A stretch of DNA of 64,000 bases, taken from positions 20,715 through 84,714 of the forward strand of contig NZ_JALNMH010000015.1 in NCBI RefSeq assembly GCF_023156535.1. Direction: 5' to 3'. Shown piece by piece: positions 1-9,122 of this stretch. This stretch comes from Pseudomarimonas salicorniae. GTDB lineage: Bacteria > Pseudomonadota > Gammaproteobacteria > Xanthomonadales > Xanthomonadaceae. Both the position numbers and the translations under genes were made by a program. Under the pieces are notes generated by a model. It was not told the origin of the DNA. It made no database searches and was given only the letters and a program-made list of their open reading frames with translations. Position 1 is the stretch's first letter. Each line of letters opens with the position of its first letter.

Positions 1-1
1 A

Positions 2-814
2 CATCCAAGTGCCGGTGGCAGCAACCACGGCGCCATCCACATCTACCAGCGCGTCGGCTCGCCGCAGAGCTTCCAGCTCAGCCACGAGCTGTACGGCCGT
101 AACCCGAATCCGGGCCATACTTTCGACCACAGCATGCAGCTCGGCTGGTCGGTGGCGATCGACCGTGGCCTCATCATTGCCGGCGCTCCGATCTACTACG
201 CCTCGCAGCACCAAAGCGGCGCGGGGGTTCTTTACGGGCGCCAGAACCAGCTGCCGGGCGGTGCATTCCACTGGGCCGAGGCCAGTTTCCTCGAGGCCGG
301 CAGCGCCTTCCAGCAGGACCATCTGGGCCGCAGCACGGCCTTGTCCTTCGACAGCATGGTCGGACTCGTCGGCACCGAGCTCTACGACGGCCAAGGCTTC
401 GCGTCCAGCTCCGGAGCGGTCTACGCCTTCGACCTGTCGACCTTCGGGCTGGTGCGCACCGAAGTCCAGCAGCTGCTTCCCAGCGACGACGCTGCAGGCA
501 ACCAGTTCGGGGCGTCGGTCGACGTTGATGGCCGCTTCGCGGTGATTGGCGCCCCCGGCGCACGCGTGGGCAGCGGGAGGGGAGCCGTCTACCTGTTCGA
601 GCAGACGAGCGGCCAGCCCGACAGCTGGGTGGAAATCGGCAAGATAAGCCCGACCGGCCTCGACACCGGCTGGTCCGACGTGGGTGGCTCGGTCGCAATC
701 TCCAAGTTCACCACGGCCTACGGCGTCACCCAAAGGCCCGGCATCGCTCCCGGCAACGAGGGCGCGGCCTACCTCAATGAGGTGGCCGGCATCTTCGGCG
801 ACGGGTTCGAATAG
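2..814 (+). CDS. FG-GAP repeat extracellular protein, 5' truncated
   Basis: The reading frame is open to the left edge, so only the last 270 residues are visible. They contain FG-GAP / integrin alpha-like beta-propeller blades: repeated units with 'GWSVAIDRGLIIAGAP' and 'FGASVDVDGRFAVIGAPG', each followed by an exposed 'GAVY' strand. Such proteins are normally secreted or surface located and may bind calcium. The protein ends in IFGDGFE, directly before the stop. From memory, similar D-G-F-E/D endings occur on many extracellular proteins of Lysobacterales and may act in sorting; that is not proven. Function beyond a propeller scaffold is unknown. Confidence 0.75.
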   Translation, partial: HPSAGGSNHGAIHIYQRVGSPQSFQLSHELYGRNPNPGHTFDHSMQLGWSVAIDRGLIIAGAPIYYASQHQSGAGVLYGRQNQLPGGAFHWAEASFLEAGSAFQQDHLGRSTALSFDSMVGLVGTELYDGQGFASSSGAVYAFDLSTFGLVRTEVQQLLPSDDAAGNQFGASVDVDGRFAVIGAPGARVGSGRGAVYLFEQTSGQPDSWVEIGKISPTGLDTGWSDVGGSVAISKFTTAYGVTQRPGIAPGNEGAAYLNEVAGIFGDGFE

Positions 815-1109
815 GGCGCTCTGCAGGACCTCCCCCAGGCTTCGTGTGCGTCGCTCAGGCTCTTTTAGAGAGTCGAGGATCTACGTGGCAGCCGGCTTCC
901 GCGAAGGTCCTTTGCGGGTGCCAGCGAAAGCCAACCCATGGTTGAGTTGAGAAGTCGTGGCTCTTTCTTTGGCGGTGAACCAATGCCCGGCGAGCGCGTG
1001 CAAAGTTTGCGGATCTCCCGGCTGCGAGTTTTCCGATCCGCCAGTGGATCGGACGCAAGCGCCTCGGAACCTGCAGTTTCTGCGCGGGGTTACCGCCGAT
1101 AGTGCGCAC
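815..1109. other. intergenic region, no gene recognised
   Basis: About 300 bases separate the FG-GAP gene from the terminator of tsf. Short reading frames occur on both strands, but they have arginine-rich compositions typical of chance frames in GC-rich DNA and no convincing ribosome binding site. No repeat or promoter was recognised. Confidence 0.5.
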
Positions 1110-1136
1110 AAAAAAAACCCCGGCACTGGGCCGGGG
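1110..1136 (-). terminator. Rho-independent terminator of rpsB-tsf
   Basis: On the minus strand a 7-bp GC stem (GCCGGGG... type, 1118-1124 paired with 1130-1136, 5-nt loop) is followed directly by a run of eight T (1110-1117). It lies about 30 bases after the tsf stop codon and is a classic intrinsic terminator. Confidence 0.9.
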
Positions 1137-1164
1137 CTTTCAGGACTCAGGTTGCGGGTCGGGA

Positions 1165-2037
1165 TCAGACCTGCATCGCCTTGGCCACTTCAGCGGCGTA
1201 GTCTTCCTTGACCTTCTCGATACCCTCGCCGACAGCGATGCGGGTGTAGGAGACGATCTCGGCGCCTTCCTTCTTGGCAGCGGCCTCGACGGTCATGTTG
1301 GTGTCGATGACGTAGGCCTGGCCGGTGAGGCACATCTCGGACAGGATCTTGTTGATCTTGCCGGCGATCATCTTTTCCTGGATCTCGGCCGGCTTGGCCT
1401 TGTCCTTGTCACTCATCTGCGCCAGCGAGATTTCCTTCTCCTTGGCGACGATCTCGGCCGGGACCTGGGCCGGCGAGAGGTACTGCGGGTTCATCGCGGC
1501 GACGTGCATCGCGATGCCGCGGGCCAGCTCTTCCGAACCGCCCTTGAGCTCGACCAGCACGCCGATGCGGCCGCCATGCACGTAGGCGGCGACATTGTTG
1601 CTGCCGGCCACGCGGGCCAGGCGACGAACCTGCACGTTCTCGCCGACCTTGGCGATCAGCGCGGCGCGGGTCTCCTCGACGGTCTGGTCACCCAGCTTGG
1701 CGCTCTTCAGCGCTTCCGCGTCGGCGGCGCCGCTGGACAGGGCGACTTCGGCGACCTGGTTGGTGAAGGCAACGAAGTTCTCATCCTTGGCGACGAAGTC
1801 GGTTTCAGAGTTGACTTCGACCAGCACGGCATTGCCGCCGTCCTGGGCCATGGCGATGCGACCCTCGGCGGCCACGCGGTCAGCCTTCTTGTCGGCCTTG
1901 GCCAGGCCGGTCTTGCGCAGGAATTCCATGGCCGCTTCGATGTCGCCGCCGTTCTCGGTCAGCGCCTTCTTGCATTCCATCATTCCGGCGCCGGAGCGCT
2001 CGCGAAGTTCCTTGACCAGGCTTGCAGTGATTTCCAT
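1165..2037 (-). CDS. tsf: elongation factor Ts
   Basis: EF-Ts, 290 residues, is the guanine nucleotide exchange factor that reloads EF-Tu with GTP during translation elongation in the cytoplasm. The N-terminal UBA-like domain ([19 protein letters not shown], about residues 1-50) and the [10 protein letters not shown] motif near residue 80 that contacts EF-Tu are both present. I chose the ATG at 2037 because the family starts here and a GAGGAC ribosome site lies just upstream; the frame itself extends 30 residues further. It follows rpsB on the same strand, as in most bacteria, and ends at a strong terminator. Confidence 0.97.
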   Translation of the reverse strand: MEITASLVKELRERSGAGMMECKKALTENGGDIEAAMEFLRKTGLAKADKKADRVAAEGRIAMAQDGGNAVLVEVNSETDFVAKDENFVAFTNQVAEVALSSGAADAEALKSAKLGDQTVEETRAALIAKVGENVQVRRLARVAGSNNVAAYVHGGRIGVLVELKGGSEELARGIAMHVAAMNPQYLSPAQVPAEIVAKEKEISLAQMSDKDKAKPAEIQEKMIAGKINKILSEMCLTGQAYVIDTNMTVEAAAKKEGAEIVSYTRIAVGEGIEKVKEDYAAEVAKAMQV

Positions 2038-2190
2038 GGTGTCCTCGATGCGGTGGGCAACGCCGCAGCGCTGCCGGGATTGAATCGGTGGTCGCGTGAC
2101 GCGCGCAGCTTCGGCGCGGGCGGGCACGCTACGGTGCCAGGCGGGAGTCGACGCTGGGCCGCTCCCGCGCGACCGCTATGACGCAGTTCA

Positions 2191-2218
2191 ATGACGCCCG
2201 CATGACCGCGGGCGTCAT
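2191..2218 (-). promoter_or_regulatory. rpsB-tsf intergenic hairpin
   Basis: A perfect 11-bp inverted repeat (2191-2201 with 2208-2218, 6-nt loop) begins 12 bases after the rpsB stop on the minus strand. No T-run follows. It resembles the intergenic attenuator or processing hairpin known between rpsB and tsf in enterobacteria and could lower read-through into tsf. That role is inferred from position only. Confidence 0.55.
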
Positions 2219-2230
2219 CGCGGCGACGGC

Positions 2231-3088
2231 TTACTCGCCGTCGCGGCCGCGGCGCTGGCCGCCGCCGGGGCGCTTGTTGCCGCCCGGGCGATCAGTGCGC
2301 TCGCGACGGCCGGCCGGCTTGCGGCGCTCGCCGTCCTCGCCCGCCACCGGGTTGCCCTCGGCGTCCAGTTCGACGAACTCGTCGTTGCTGCCGCCGGTGA
2401 TCGGGGCAGCGGCCTTGCCTTCCAGCACGGCGTCGGCGACGGCGCGGGTGTACAGCTGGACGGCGCGGATGGCGTCGTCATTGCCGGGGATCGCGTAGTC
2501 GACCAGGGCCGGGTCGTAATTGGTGTCGACCACGGCGATGACCGGGATGCCGAGCTTCTTGGCTTCCTGGACGGCGATGTTCTCGTGGCCGATGTCGACC
2601 ACGAACAGGGCGTCCGGCAGGCGATCCATGGCCTTGATGCCGCCCAGCGAGGCTTCCAGCTTCTCGCGCTCGCGCTGCAGGCCCAGCACCTCATGCTTGA
2701 CCAGCTTGCCGTAGTTGCCGTCCGACTCCATCGCGTCCAGCTCCTTCAGGCGGGAGACGGACTGCTTGACGGTGCGGAAGTTGGTCAGCATGCCGCCCAG
2801 CCAGCGCATCGACACGAACGGCATGCCGCAGCGGTTCGCCTCTTCCTTGATCGCCTCGCGCGCCGAGCGCTTGGTGCCGACGAACAGGATGGTGCCGCGC
2901 TTCTGAGCCAGGCCCGACACGTAGTTCATCGCGTCGTTGAACAGCGGCAGGGTCTTCTCGAGGTTGATGATGTGGATCTTGCCGCGGGCGCCGAAAATGT
3001 ACGGGGCCATCTTCGGATTCCAGTAGCGGGTCTGGTGACCGAAGTGCACGCCGGCTTCCAGCATCTGGCGCATGGTGACTTGAGGCAT
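2231..3088 (-). CDS. rpsB: 30S ribosomal protein S2
   Basis: Ribosomal protein S2, 285 residues. The conserved start [25 protein letters not shown] is evident, as are the FVGTKR and the [12 protein letters not shown]...AV motifs of the S2 fold. S2 joins the back of the 30S subunit late in assembly. The start at 3088 is set by homology; an in-frame TTG 18 bases upstream is less likely. The protein is longer than the usual 240-260 residues because of a C-terminal tail of about 30 residues rich in Arg, Gly, Pro and Lys ([20 protein letters not shown]), probably disordered and RNA-binding. First gene of an rpsB-tsf operon driven from 3306-3334. Confidence 0.97.
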   Translation of the reverse strand: MPQVTMRQMLEAGVHFGHQTRYWNPKMAPYIFGARGKIHIINLEKTLPLFNDAMNYVSGLAQKRGTILFVGTKRSAREAIKEEANRCGMPFVSMRWLGGMLTNFRTVKQSVSRLKELDAMESDGNYGKLVKHEVLGLQREREKLEASLGGIKAMDRLPDALFVVDIGHENIAVQEAKKLGIPVIAVVDTNYDPALVDYAIPGNDDAIRAVQLYTRAVADAVLEGKAAAPITGGSNDEFVELDAEGNPVAGEDGERRKPAGRRERTDRPGGNKRPGGGQRRGRDGE

Positions 3089-3305
3089 GGGTATTCCTTC
3101 TCGCAATGACGTGGAACGCCGGCCGTAGGGTAGGGTGTCGGCAGGACATTCCGGGGTTGGACCTCCCCGCGGCTACCGTGACGAACCGGACTCCATCGAA
3201 GGATCCGGCACCCCGGCACGGCTGGTCGACGCGGGTGTGTATTCACCGGTGGCGCCCGGCGTGGGCGTGCTCTGACATGGGCGCAGGCGCCCACAGAGCC
3301 GCGGA

Positions 3306-3334
3306 ATGATAGTCGCTGGCCCGGCCCCGGGCAA
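3306..3334 (-). promoter_or_regulatory. sigma-70 promoter for rpsB-tsf
   Basis: Reading the minus strand, TTGCCC (3334-3329) is followed after exactly 17 bases by TATCAT (3311-3306), a good -35/-10 pair. It points at rpsB, leaving an untranslated leader of about 210 bases, long enough for the autogenous S2 control known in gammaproteobacteria. It also overlaps the region just before map, which is transcribed the other way. Confidence 0.7.
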
Positions 3335-3353
3335 GTATGGGACACTTCTTGCC

Positions 3354-4130
3354 ATGCCCGTGACCATCAAGACCCCCGCTGAAATCGAGGCCATGCGCCA
3401 CGCCGGCGCCCTGGCGGCCGAGGTGCTGGAGATCATCGCCCCCCACGTCAAGGCGGGGGTGAGCACCGAAGAACTGGACGACATCTGCCACGACCATATC
3501 GTCAACAAGCAGAAGGCGGTGCCGGCCAATGTCGGTTACCGCGGGTTCCCCAAGACGATCTGCGCCTCGGTCAACAACGTGATCTGCCATGGCATCCCCA
3601 GCCCGGCCAAGGTGCTCAAGGACGGCGATATCATCAATATCGACGTCACCGTCATCAAGGACGGCTGGCACGGTGACACCAGCCGCATGTTCATCGTCGG
3701 CGAGGGGTCGGTGCTTGCACGGCGTCTGGTCGAGGTGACCCGCGAGGCGATGTACCGCGGCATCCGCGCGGTGAAGCCCGGCGCCACCCTCGGCGACATC
3801 GGCCATGCCATCCAGACCTATGCCGAAAGCGAGCGATTCTCGGTGGTCCGCGAGTACTGCGGCCACGGCATCGGCACGATCTACCACGAGGATCCCCAGG
3901 TCCTGCACTACGGCCAGCCGGGGACCGGTCTTCGGCTGGAGAAGGGCATGACCTTCACCATCGAGCCGATGATCAATGCCGGCGCCCGGCATACCCGGTT
4001 GCTGCCGGACGGCTGGACCGTGGTGACCCGCGACCGCTCGCTGTCGGCGCAGTGGGAGCACACGGTGGCGGTCACCGAGGACGGCGTCGAGGTGCTCACC
4101 CCGCGCGCCGACGACGCAGGATGGCTCTGA
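3354..4130 (+). CDS. map: type I methionine aminopeptidase
   Basis: Removes the initiator methionine from nascent proteins. The 258-residue product has the pita-bread fold with all expected residues at E. coli numbering: substrate His79 (ICHGIP), metal ligands Asp97 (NIDVTV), Asp108 (HGDTS), His171 (CGHGIG), Glu204 (TIEPM) and Glu235 (QWEHTV). The ATG at 3354 gives the family N-terminus MPVTIKTPAEIEAM; an upstream in-frame ATG at 3306 would add 16 atypical residues and lies in the rpsB promoter. It is divergent from rpsB and overlaps glnD by 10 bases, so the two are translationally coupled. Confidence 0.97.
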   Translation: MPVTIKTPAEIEAMRHAGALAAEVLEIIAPHVKAGVSTEELDDICHDHIVNKQKAVPANVGYRGFPKTICASVNNVICHGIPSPAKVLKDGDIINIDVTVIKDGWHGDTSRMFIVGEGSVLARRLVEVTREAMYRGIRAVKPGATLGDIGHAIQTYAESERFSVVREYCGHGIGTIYHEDPQVLHYGQPGTGLRLEKGMTFTIEPMINAGARHTRLLPDGWTVVTRDRSLSAQWEHTVAVTEDGVEVLTPRADDAGWL

Positions 4131-6745
4131 GCGCTACCGGCGCGATCGACCTCGAAGCCGCCGCCGCGGCGGGCTGGCGCGATTCGGCGCGCGAGCTGCT
4201 GGCCAACGAGGACCGCGAGCTGGCCGTCTCCTTCGACGCCGGTGCCGGCGCCGAGGACCTGCTGCTGCGCCGCTGCCGCGCCGTCGACCAGGTGGTCAAG
4301 AGCGCCTGGCGCCAGGTCGCTGGGGAGCCGGCCGGCCTGTCCCTGCTGGCCACCGGAGGCTACGGCCGGCGCGAGCTGTATCCGCATTCCGATATCGACC
4401 TGCTGGTGGTCGGCGAGCCGGCCGATCAGGATGCCGGGCAGTCGGCGATCCAGGGTTTCCTCGCCGCGCTCTGGGACATCGGCCTGCAGCCGGGGCACGC
4501 CTCGCGCAGCGTCCGCCAGTGCGCCGAGGAAGCCGCCGGCGACCTGACCATCGCCACCGCCCTGCTCGATGCCCGCATGCTGGTCGGCGAGATGCGCGTG
4601 CTGGAGGCGCTGCGGGTCGCCCTTTCGGCACCGGACATCTGGCCGGCTGCGGCGTTCTTCGAAGGCAAGCGCGAAGAGCTGCGCCAGCGCCACGCGCGCT
4701 ACAACGACACCGCCTACAACCTCGAGCCCAACCTGAAGGAGGGCCCCGGCGGCCTGCGTGACCTGCACACCCTGGCCTGGATGGCCAAGCGCCTGTATGG
4801 CGTGCATGCGGTCTGCGACCTGCAGCCGATCGGCCTGCTCGGCGCCGATGAGGCGCACACCGTCAGCCGCGAGTACTGGTCGCTGTGCCGTCTGCGTATC
4901 GGCCTGCACCTCACCGCCGGACGGCGTGAGGAGCGTCTGCTCTTCGAGCATCAGACCGCCCTGGCCAAACGCCTCGGCCTGCGCGACGAGCACCGCGAGA
5001 ATCTCGCCGTCGAGCAGCTGATGCAGAGCTACTTCCGCTCGGCCGCACTGGTCATGCGGCTCTCCGAGCGTCTGCTGCAGCGCTTCGAGGAGAGCCTCTC
5101 CGGCGAGGTCGACACCACTCCGATCGACGAGCACTTCGAGCTGGCCGGCGGCTATCTGCGGCTGCGCGATCCGATCGGATTCGAGCGCGAGCCGCTGCTG
5201 ATGCTCGAGCTGTTCGCGGTGTGGCATGCCCAGCCCGCAGCACGCGGCCTGCACTCGGCTACCGCCCAGGCGCTCGGCGAGGCCCTGGATCATATCGACG
5301 ACGCGTTCCGCCAGCGGCCCGAGGCGCGCGCGAAGTTCATGCAGCTGGTGCGCCTGCCCGACGCCGCCGACACCCTGGCGCGGATGTCCCACCTGGGCGT
5401 GCTCGGCCGCTACCTGCCTGCCTTCGGTCGGGTGGCGGGGCGCATGCAATACGACCTGTTCCACGTCTACACGGTCGATCAGCACACGCTGACCGTGCTG
5501 CGCAACATCGCCAGTTTCCGCGACGAGGGCTCCAAGCAGCGATTCTCGCTGGCGTATGAGATATGGCCGCGGCTGCGCAAGCCCGAGCTGCTGCTGCTCG
5601 GCGGGCTGTTCCACGACATCGCCAAGGGCCGCGGCGGCGACCACTCCGAGCTGGGCGCCGAGGACGCGCGGCGCTTCTGCACCGAGCACGGCCTATCCCA
5701 GGGCGACACCGATCTGGTCGCCTGGCTGGTCGAGAAGCATCTCGCCATGAGCATCACCGCGCAGCGCGAGGACATCGCCGACCCCGAGGTGATCAGCCGC
5801 TTCGCCCGCCTGGTCGGCGAGCGCGAGCGTCTCGACTACCTGTATCTGCTGACCGTGGCCGACATCGCCGGGACCAGCCCCAAACTGTGGAATGCCTGGA
5901 AGGACCGGCTGCTGGCCGACCTCTACGGCGCCACCCGCTTTGCCCTGCGCCGCGGCCTGCGCAACGTCATGCATGCCGAGGAGCGGATTGCCGAGGCGCG
6001 CGAGGAAGCGCGTGCCGTGCTGCTCTCGCACGGCATGGATGAATCGGTGATCGACAAGGTCTGGTCCGAATTCCCGAGCGAGAGCTTCCTGCGCTACCGG
6101 CCGGCCCAGCTGGTCTGGCAGACCCTCGGCATCGCTGCCGCACCGGGCGGCCGGCCGCTGGCCCTGGTCCGCCCTCACCAGCGACCGGGCGCGCTCGAGG
6201 TCTTCGTCTATTGCCCGGATACCGACGGCCTGTTCGCCGCGGTCACCGCCACCCTCGACCGTCTCGGCCTCAACGTGGTGGAAGCGCGAGTGGTGACCTC
6301 GACCCGCGGCATGAGCCTTGACACCTTCCAGGTGCTGGACGCGGGCAGCGAGTTCATCTCGCCGGAACGCCGCGCCGCGACGGTGGCCGAATCGCTCTGC
6401 GAGACGCTGGCGAAGAGCCCGCTGCAGGTGAATGCGGTGCGCCGGGCCATCCCGCGCCAGCTCAAGCACTTCCGCGTGCCGCTGCGGGTCGAGTTCAATG
6501 ACAACGATGCCGGTCGCACCGAGATGAGCCTGGTCTGCGCCGATCGTCCCGGCCTGCTGGCCCAGGTCTCGGCCGTCTTCCGTGAAGAAGGCCTGCGCGT
6601 GCACGATGCCCGCATCGCCACCTTCGGCGAGCGCGTCGAGGATTTCTTCCAGCTCTCGGACGAGCACGACAATCCGCTCTCGGAAGCCGCCCGCGACTCG
6701 CTCTGCGCCGCGCTGGCCGAGGTGGTGGACGAGGGGCGGAAGTAG
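4121..6745 (+). CDS. glnD: bifunctional uridylyltransferase / uridylyl-removing enzyme
   Basis: GlnD, 874 residues, senses glutamine and attaches or removes UMP on PII proteins, setting nitrogen assimilation. The nucleotidyltransferase motif GGYGRRELYPHSDIDLLVV is near residue 80, the HD hydrolase domain (GLFHDIAKGRGGDHSELG) near residue 495, and two ACT domains for glutamine binding start near residues 690 and 800 (the second has DRPGLLAQVSAVF). Length matches the family. The start ATG lies inside the end of map, so translation is probably coupled. The order map-glnD-dapD is common in gammaproteobacteria. Confidence 0.97.
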   Translation: MALSATGAIDLEAAAAAGWRDSARELLANEDRELAVSFDAGAGAEDLLLRRCRAVDQVVKSAWRQVAGEPAGLSLLATGGYGRRELYPHSDIDLLVVGEPADQDAGQSAIQGFLAALWDIGLQPGHASRSVRQCAEEAAGDLTIATALLDARMLVGEMRVLEALRVALSAPDIWPAAAFFEGKREELRQRHARYNDTAYNLEPNLKEGPGGLRDLHTLAWMAKRLYGVHAVCDLQPIGLLGADEAHTVSREYWSLCRLRIGLHLTAGRREERLLFEHQTALAKRLGLRDEHRENLAVEQLMQSYFRSAALVMRLSERLLQRFEESLSGEVDTTPIDEHFELAGGYLRLRDPIGFEREPLLMLELFAVWHAQPAARGLHSATAQALGEALDHIDDAFRQRPEARAKFMQLVRLPDAADTLARMSHLGVLGRYLPAFGRVAGRMQYDLFHVYTVDQHTLTVLRNIASFRDEGSKQRFSLAYEIWPRLRKPELLLLGGLFHDIAKGRGGDHSELGAEDARRFCTEHGLSQGDTDLVAWLVEKHLAMSITAQREDIADPEVISRFARLVGERERLDYLYLLTVADIAGTSPKLWNAWKDRLLADLYGATRFALRRGLRNVMHAEERIAEAREEARAVLLSHGMDESVIDKVWSEFPSESFLRYRPAQLVWQTLGIAAAPGGRPLALVRPHQRPGALEVFVYCPDTDGLFAAVTATLDRLGLNVVEARVVTSTRGMSLDTFQVLDAGSEFISPERRAATVAESLCETLAKSPLQVNAVRRAIPRQLKHFRVPLRVEFNDNDAGRTEMSLVCADRPGLLAQVSAVFREEGLRVHDARIATFGERVEDFFQLSDEHDNPLSEAARDSLCAALAEVVDEGRK

Positions 6746-6795
6746 TCGGCCGGGACCCGGGATTCAGGATTCGTGAGAGCCTCGCATCCCGCGCA

Positions 6796-6859
6796 GTAGG
6801 AGCCAGCTTGCTGGCGATCAGCCCATCCCGACACCGCTCGCCAGCAAGCTGGCTCCTAC
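6796..6859. repeat. REP-type inverted repeat pair (module B)
   Basis: Two 21-base arms beginning GTAGGAGCCAGCTTGCTGGC (6796-6816 and, inverted, 6839-6859) flank 22 bases. The same pair recurs at 41467-41531 and 41715-41779. The core strongly resembles the REP sequences of Pseudomonas (GTAGGAGC-GAGCTTGCTC type). It sits in the glnD-dapD gap, about 65 bases before the dapD start, where it may form a cruciform or RNA hairpin. Confidence 0.9.
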
Positions 6860-6923
6860 AATGTCCTTCTCCATCTTGGCGCGCATCCCGATTCCCCATC
6901 ACCCAACAACCGGAGACCTACCC

Positions 6924-7754
6924 GTGACCCAGGCCGCCGAACTGCGACCGCTGATCGAGAGCGCCTTCGAGCGCCGTGCCGAACTGACCGCCGCCGAGAT
7001 CGAGGGCTCGACGCGGCCGGCCGTGGAAACCGTGCTCTCGGCCCTGGAGGCCGGCGAGCTGCGCGTGGCCGAGCCGGCGGCCAAGGGTGGCTGGCAGGTC
7101 AATGAGTGGCTGAAGAAGGCGGTGCTGCTTTACTTCCGGGTCAATCCGATGGAGGTCATGGAGGCCAGCCCGGCCACCTTCTGGGACAAGGTGCCGCTGC
7201 GCTTTGCCGGCGGCGACGAGGCCGAGTTCCGCCGGGTCGGTGCGCGCGTGGTGCCCGGCGCCGTGGTCCGGCGCGGCGCCCATCTGGGCCGCGATGCGGT
7301 GCTGATGCCGAGCTTCGTCAATATCGGTGCGCACGTCGGCGCCGGCACCATGGTCGATACCTGGGCCACCGTCGGCTCCTGCGCCCAGGTCGGCGCGCAC
7401 TGCCACATCTCCGGCGGAGCCGGTATCGGTGGCGTGCTGGAGCCGCTGCAGGCGAGCCCGACCATCATCGAGGACAACTGCTTCATCGGCGCCCGCTCCG
7501 AGGTTGTCGAGGGCGTGATCGTCGAGCGCGGCAGCGTGATCGGCATGGGCGTCTTCCTCGGTCAGAGCACGCGCATCTACGATCGCGCCACCGGCAGCAT
7601 CAGCTATGGGCGCGTGCCTGCGGGCAGCGTGGTCGTGGCCGGCTCGCTGCCCTCCGAGGACGGGCGCTACAGCCTGTACTGCGCGGTGATCGTCAAGCGC
7701 GTCGACGAGCGCACCCGCAGCAAGACCTCGATCAACGAGCTGCTGCGTTCCTAG
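6924..7754 (+). CDS. dapD: 2,3,4,5-tetrahydropyridine-2,6-dicarboxylate N-succinyltransferase
   Basis: DapD transfers a succinyl group from succinyl-CoA to tetrahydrodipicolinate in the succinylase branch of lysine and diaminopimelate synthesis. The 276-residue protein has an alpha-helical N-terminus, then a left-handed parallel beta-helix of hexapeptide turns ([40 protein letters not shown]) and the conserved [19 protein letters not shown] segment. I chose the GTG at 6924 because a CGGAGA ribosome site is 7 bases upstream and the length then matches the family (about 274); a longer frame begins at 6861 directly after the REP pair. Confidence 0.95.
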   Translation: MTQAAELRPLIESAFERRAELTAAEIEGSTRPAVETVLSALEAGELRVAEPAAKGGWQVNEWLKKAVLLYFRVNPMEVMEASPATFWDKVPLRFAGGDEAEFRRVGARVVPGAVVRRGAHLGRDAVLMPSFVNIGAHVGAGTMVDTWATVGSCAQVGAHCHISGGAGIGGVLEPLQASPTIIEDNCFIGARSEVVEGVIVERGSVIGMGVFLGQSTRIYDRATGSISYGRVPAGSVVVAGSLPSEDGRYSLYCAVIVKRVDERTRSKTSINELLRS

Positions 7755-8272
7755 CTCCGTCCCTCCTCGCCGCCAGGCGGCGGGGCATCGCGCCTGGGCA
7801 TGCGCTTCTCGACCTGCTTCAGGACCAGCAGGACGACCAGGGTCATCAGGGTGATCGAGGAGGCCAGTGCCGGGTAGCCCAGCCCGGTGCACAGACCGAT
7901 GCTGGCGACCATCAGCAGTGAGGCCGCTGTGGTCACGCCGTGCACGGTGTCGCGCTCGCGGCTTGCGAAGATGCAGCCGGCGCCAATGAAGGACACGCCG
8001 GCCACCACCGCCTCGACCAGGCGCAGGGGGTCGAGGCTCATGATCTCGCGCGAACCCTGCGGCACGTCCACCGCCGACTCGGCGGCATTCGACACCATCA
8101 GCTGCACGCTGGAGACGAGGAACGCCGCAGCGCCGGCCACCAGCATATGAGTGCGAAAGCCGGCCGGGCGCGACTTCACTTCACGTTCCAACCCGATCAC
8201 TCCGCCGAGCAGCATGGCGTAGCCGACCGTTGCTACAGCGCGGATCTCGCCATTGGTGAGCAGGAATTCCAT
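7751..8272 (-). CDS. MgtC/SapB family inner-membrane protein
   Basis: A 173-residue membrane protein with four or five hydrophobic segments and the family signature [24 protein letters not shown] near residue 21. MgtC-like proteins are implicated in low-magnesium and acid survival, in MgtC itself through an effect on ATP synthase, but many homologues are uncharacterised. The soluble C-terminal ACT domain of true MgtC is missing, so SapB-type is the safer description. GGAGGTCGAG precedes the ATG. It converges on dapD with a 4-base overlap of the stop codons. Confidence 0.85.
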   Translation of the reverse strand: MEFLLTNGEIRAVATVGYAMLLGGVIGLEREVKSRPAGFRTHMLVAGAAAFLVSSVQLMVSNAAESAVDVPQGSREIMSLDPLRLVEAVVAGVSFIGAGCIFASRERDTVHGVTTAASLLMVASIGLCTGLGYPALASSITLMTLVVLLVLKQVEKRMPRRDAPPPGGEEGRS

Positions 8273-8467
8273 CTCGACCTCCGCCGTCCGCGGCGAGTTC
8301 GCCCGGACCTTTCCTAACCAGCCGTTACCTTGCCATCCCGGAAGCCCGGGAGGGCGTGGTCGGAGCCCCGGGTTCAGTCGCGGCTCACCTCGATCCGCTC
8401 ACCTTCGCGGCCCAGCGGCCGACCCCGACCGGTCGGCGCAGGCACCTTCGGAAAGGAGCGCGGGCCG

Positions 8468-8989
8468 ATGCAGGCAGCAAGCGGCGGCAAGGCTGATGAT
8501 TTGAATGATGCGCGGCGTGCGCTCGAGCACCTGTGCGTGACGTTGGCCCCGCGCGAGCTGGTGCTGGTCCAGGGCGTCGACCAGAGCCTTGAGGTCCAGG
8601 CCTTCGAGGATTGGCCGGATGCGGCCCGGGTCATGTCGGGTTCCAAGCCAGCGCGCCGCCCGGCGCCGGGTCTGCTGGTCCGGCTGGGCGGTGGCCAGAG
8701 CGCCGCGCTATGGGTCGGTACGAACGGCGTGGCGCAACGCTCGGCGTTGGACCCTGTCCTGCCTGCCCTGCTGCGGCGCGCTCTGGGCAGCGGGTCGTCC
8801 GAAGGAGTGCGCGATGCAATCCACGCCCTGCGGAATGCCCTCAATGGGGTGTCGATGAGCGCCGCGGCGCTGGCGACACGCGGGCTCGCCAGCGTCGAGG
8901 CCGAGCTGCTCGCGGATCTGCGGCGGTCGGTCGGCGATGGGCTGCGGGCCTTGTCCTGCCTAGCGGAACGGCTGCCTTCGACGCCTTGA
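8468..8989 (+). CDS. conserved hypothetical protein with DHp-like H-x-x-R-N helix
   Basis: A 173-residue soluble protein that I do not recognise. The ATG at 8468 has a GGAAAGGAG ribosome site and is preferred over a longer frame with an Arg/Pro-rich start. Residues around 116-135 read AIHALRNALNGVSMSAAAL, similar to the H-x-L-R-N-x-L-N pattern of histidine kinase dimerisation helices and of ChpT-like phosphotransferases. No ATP-binding domain follows, only one further helix. It could be a phosphotransfer or kinase-mimic protein; this is inference from one motif. It opens the run of stress-type genes that ends with an orphan response regulator. Confidence 0.6.
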   Translation: MQAASGGKADDLNDARRALEHLCVTLAPRELVLVQGVDQSLEVQAFEDWPDAARVMSGSKPARRPAPGLLVRLGGGQSAALWVGTNGVAQRSALDPVLPALLRRALGSGSSEGVRDAIHALRNALNGVSMSAAALATRGLASVEAELLADLRRSVGDGLRALSCLAERLPSTP

Positions 8990-9122
8990 GCCGTGTTCTG
9001 GCCGCGTCCCGCGGAACGGCGCCCGTAGTTCAGGCCGCGCGTTTGGCATGGAACGTGGATTTCCTCCCGCGATGTCGCTGTCGACAGACCCCAGAGAAAC
9101 GCATCGAAGAAGGACTCCGAAC

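Noticed and set aside
9042..9058. TTGGCATG-like half of a sigma-54 promoter before the CBS gene
   Set aside because: The -12 element is GG instead of GC, so the essential spacing motif is incomplete.
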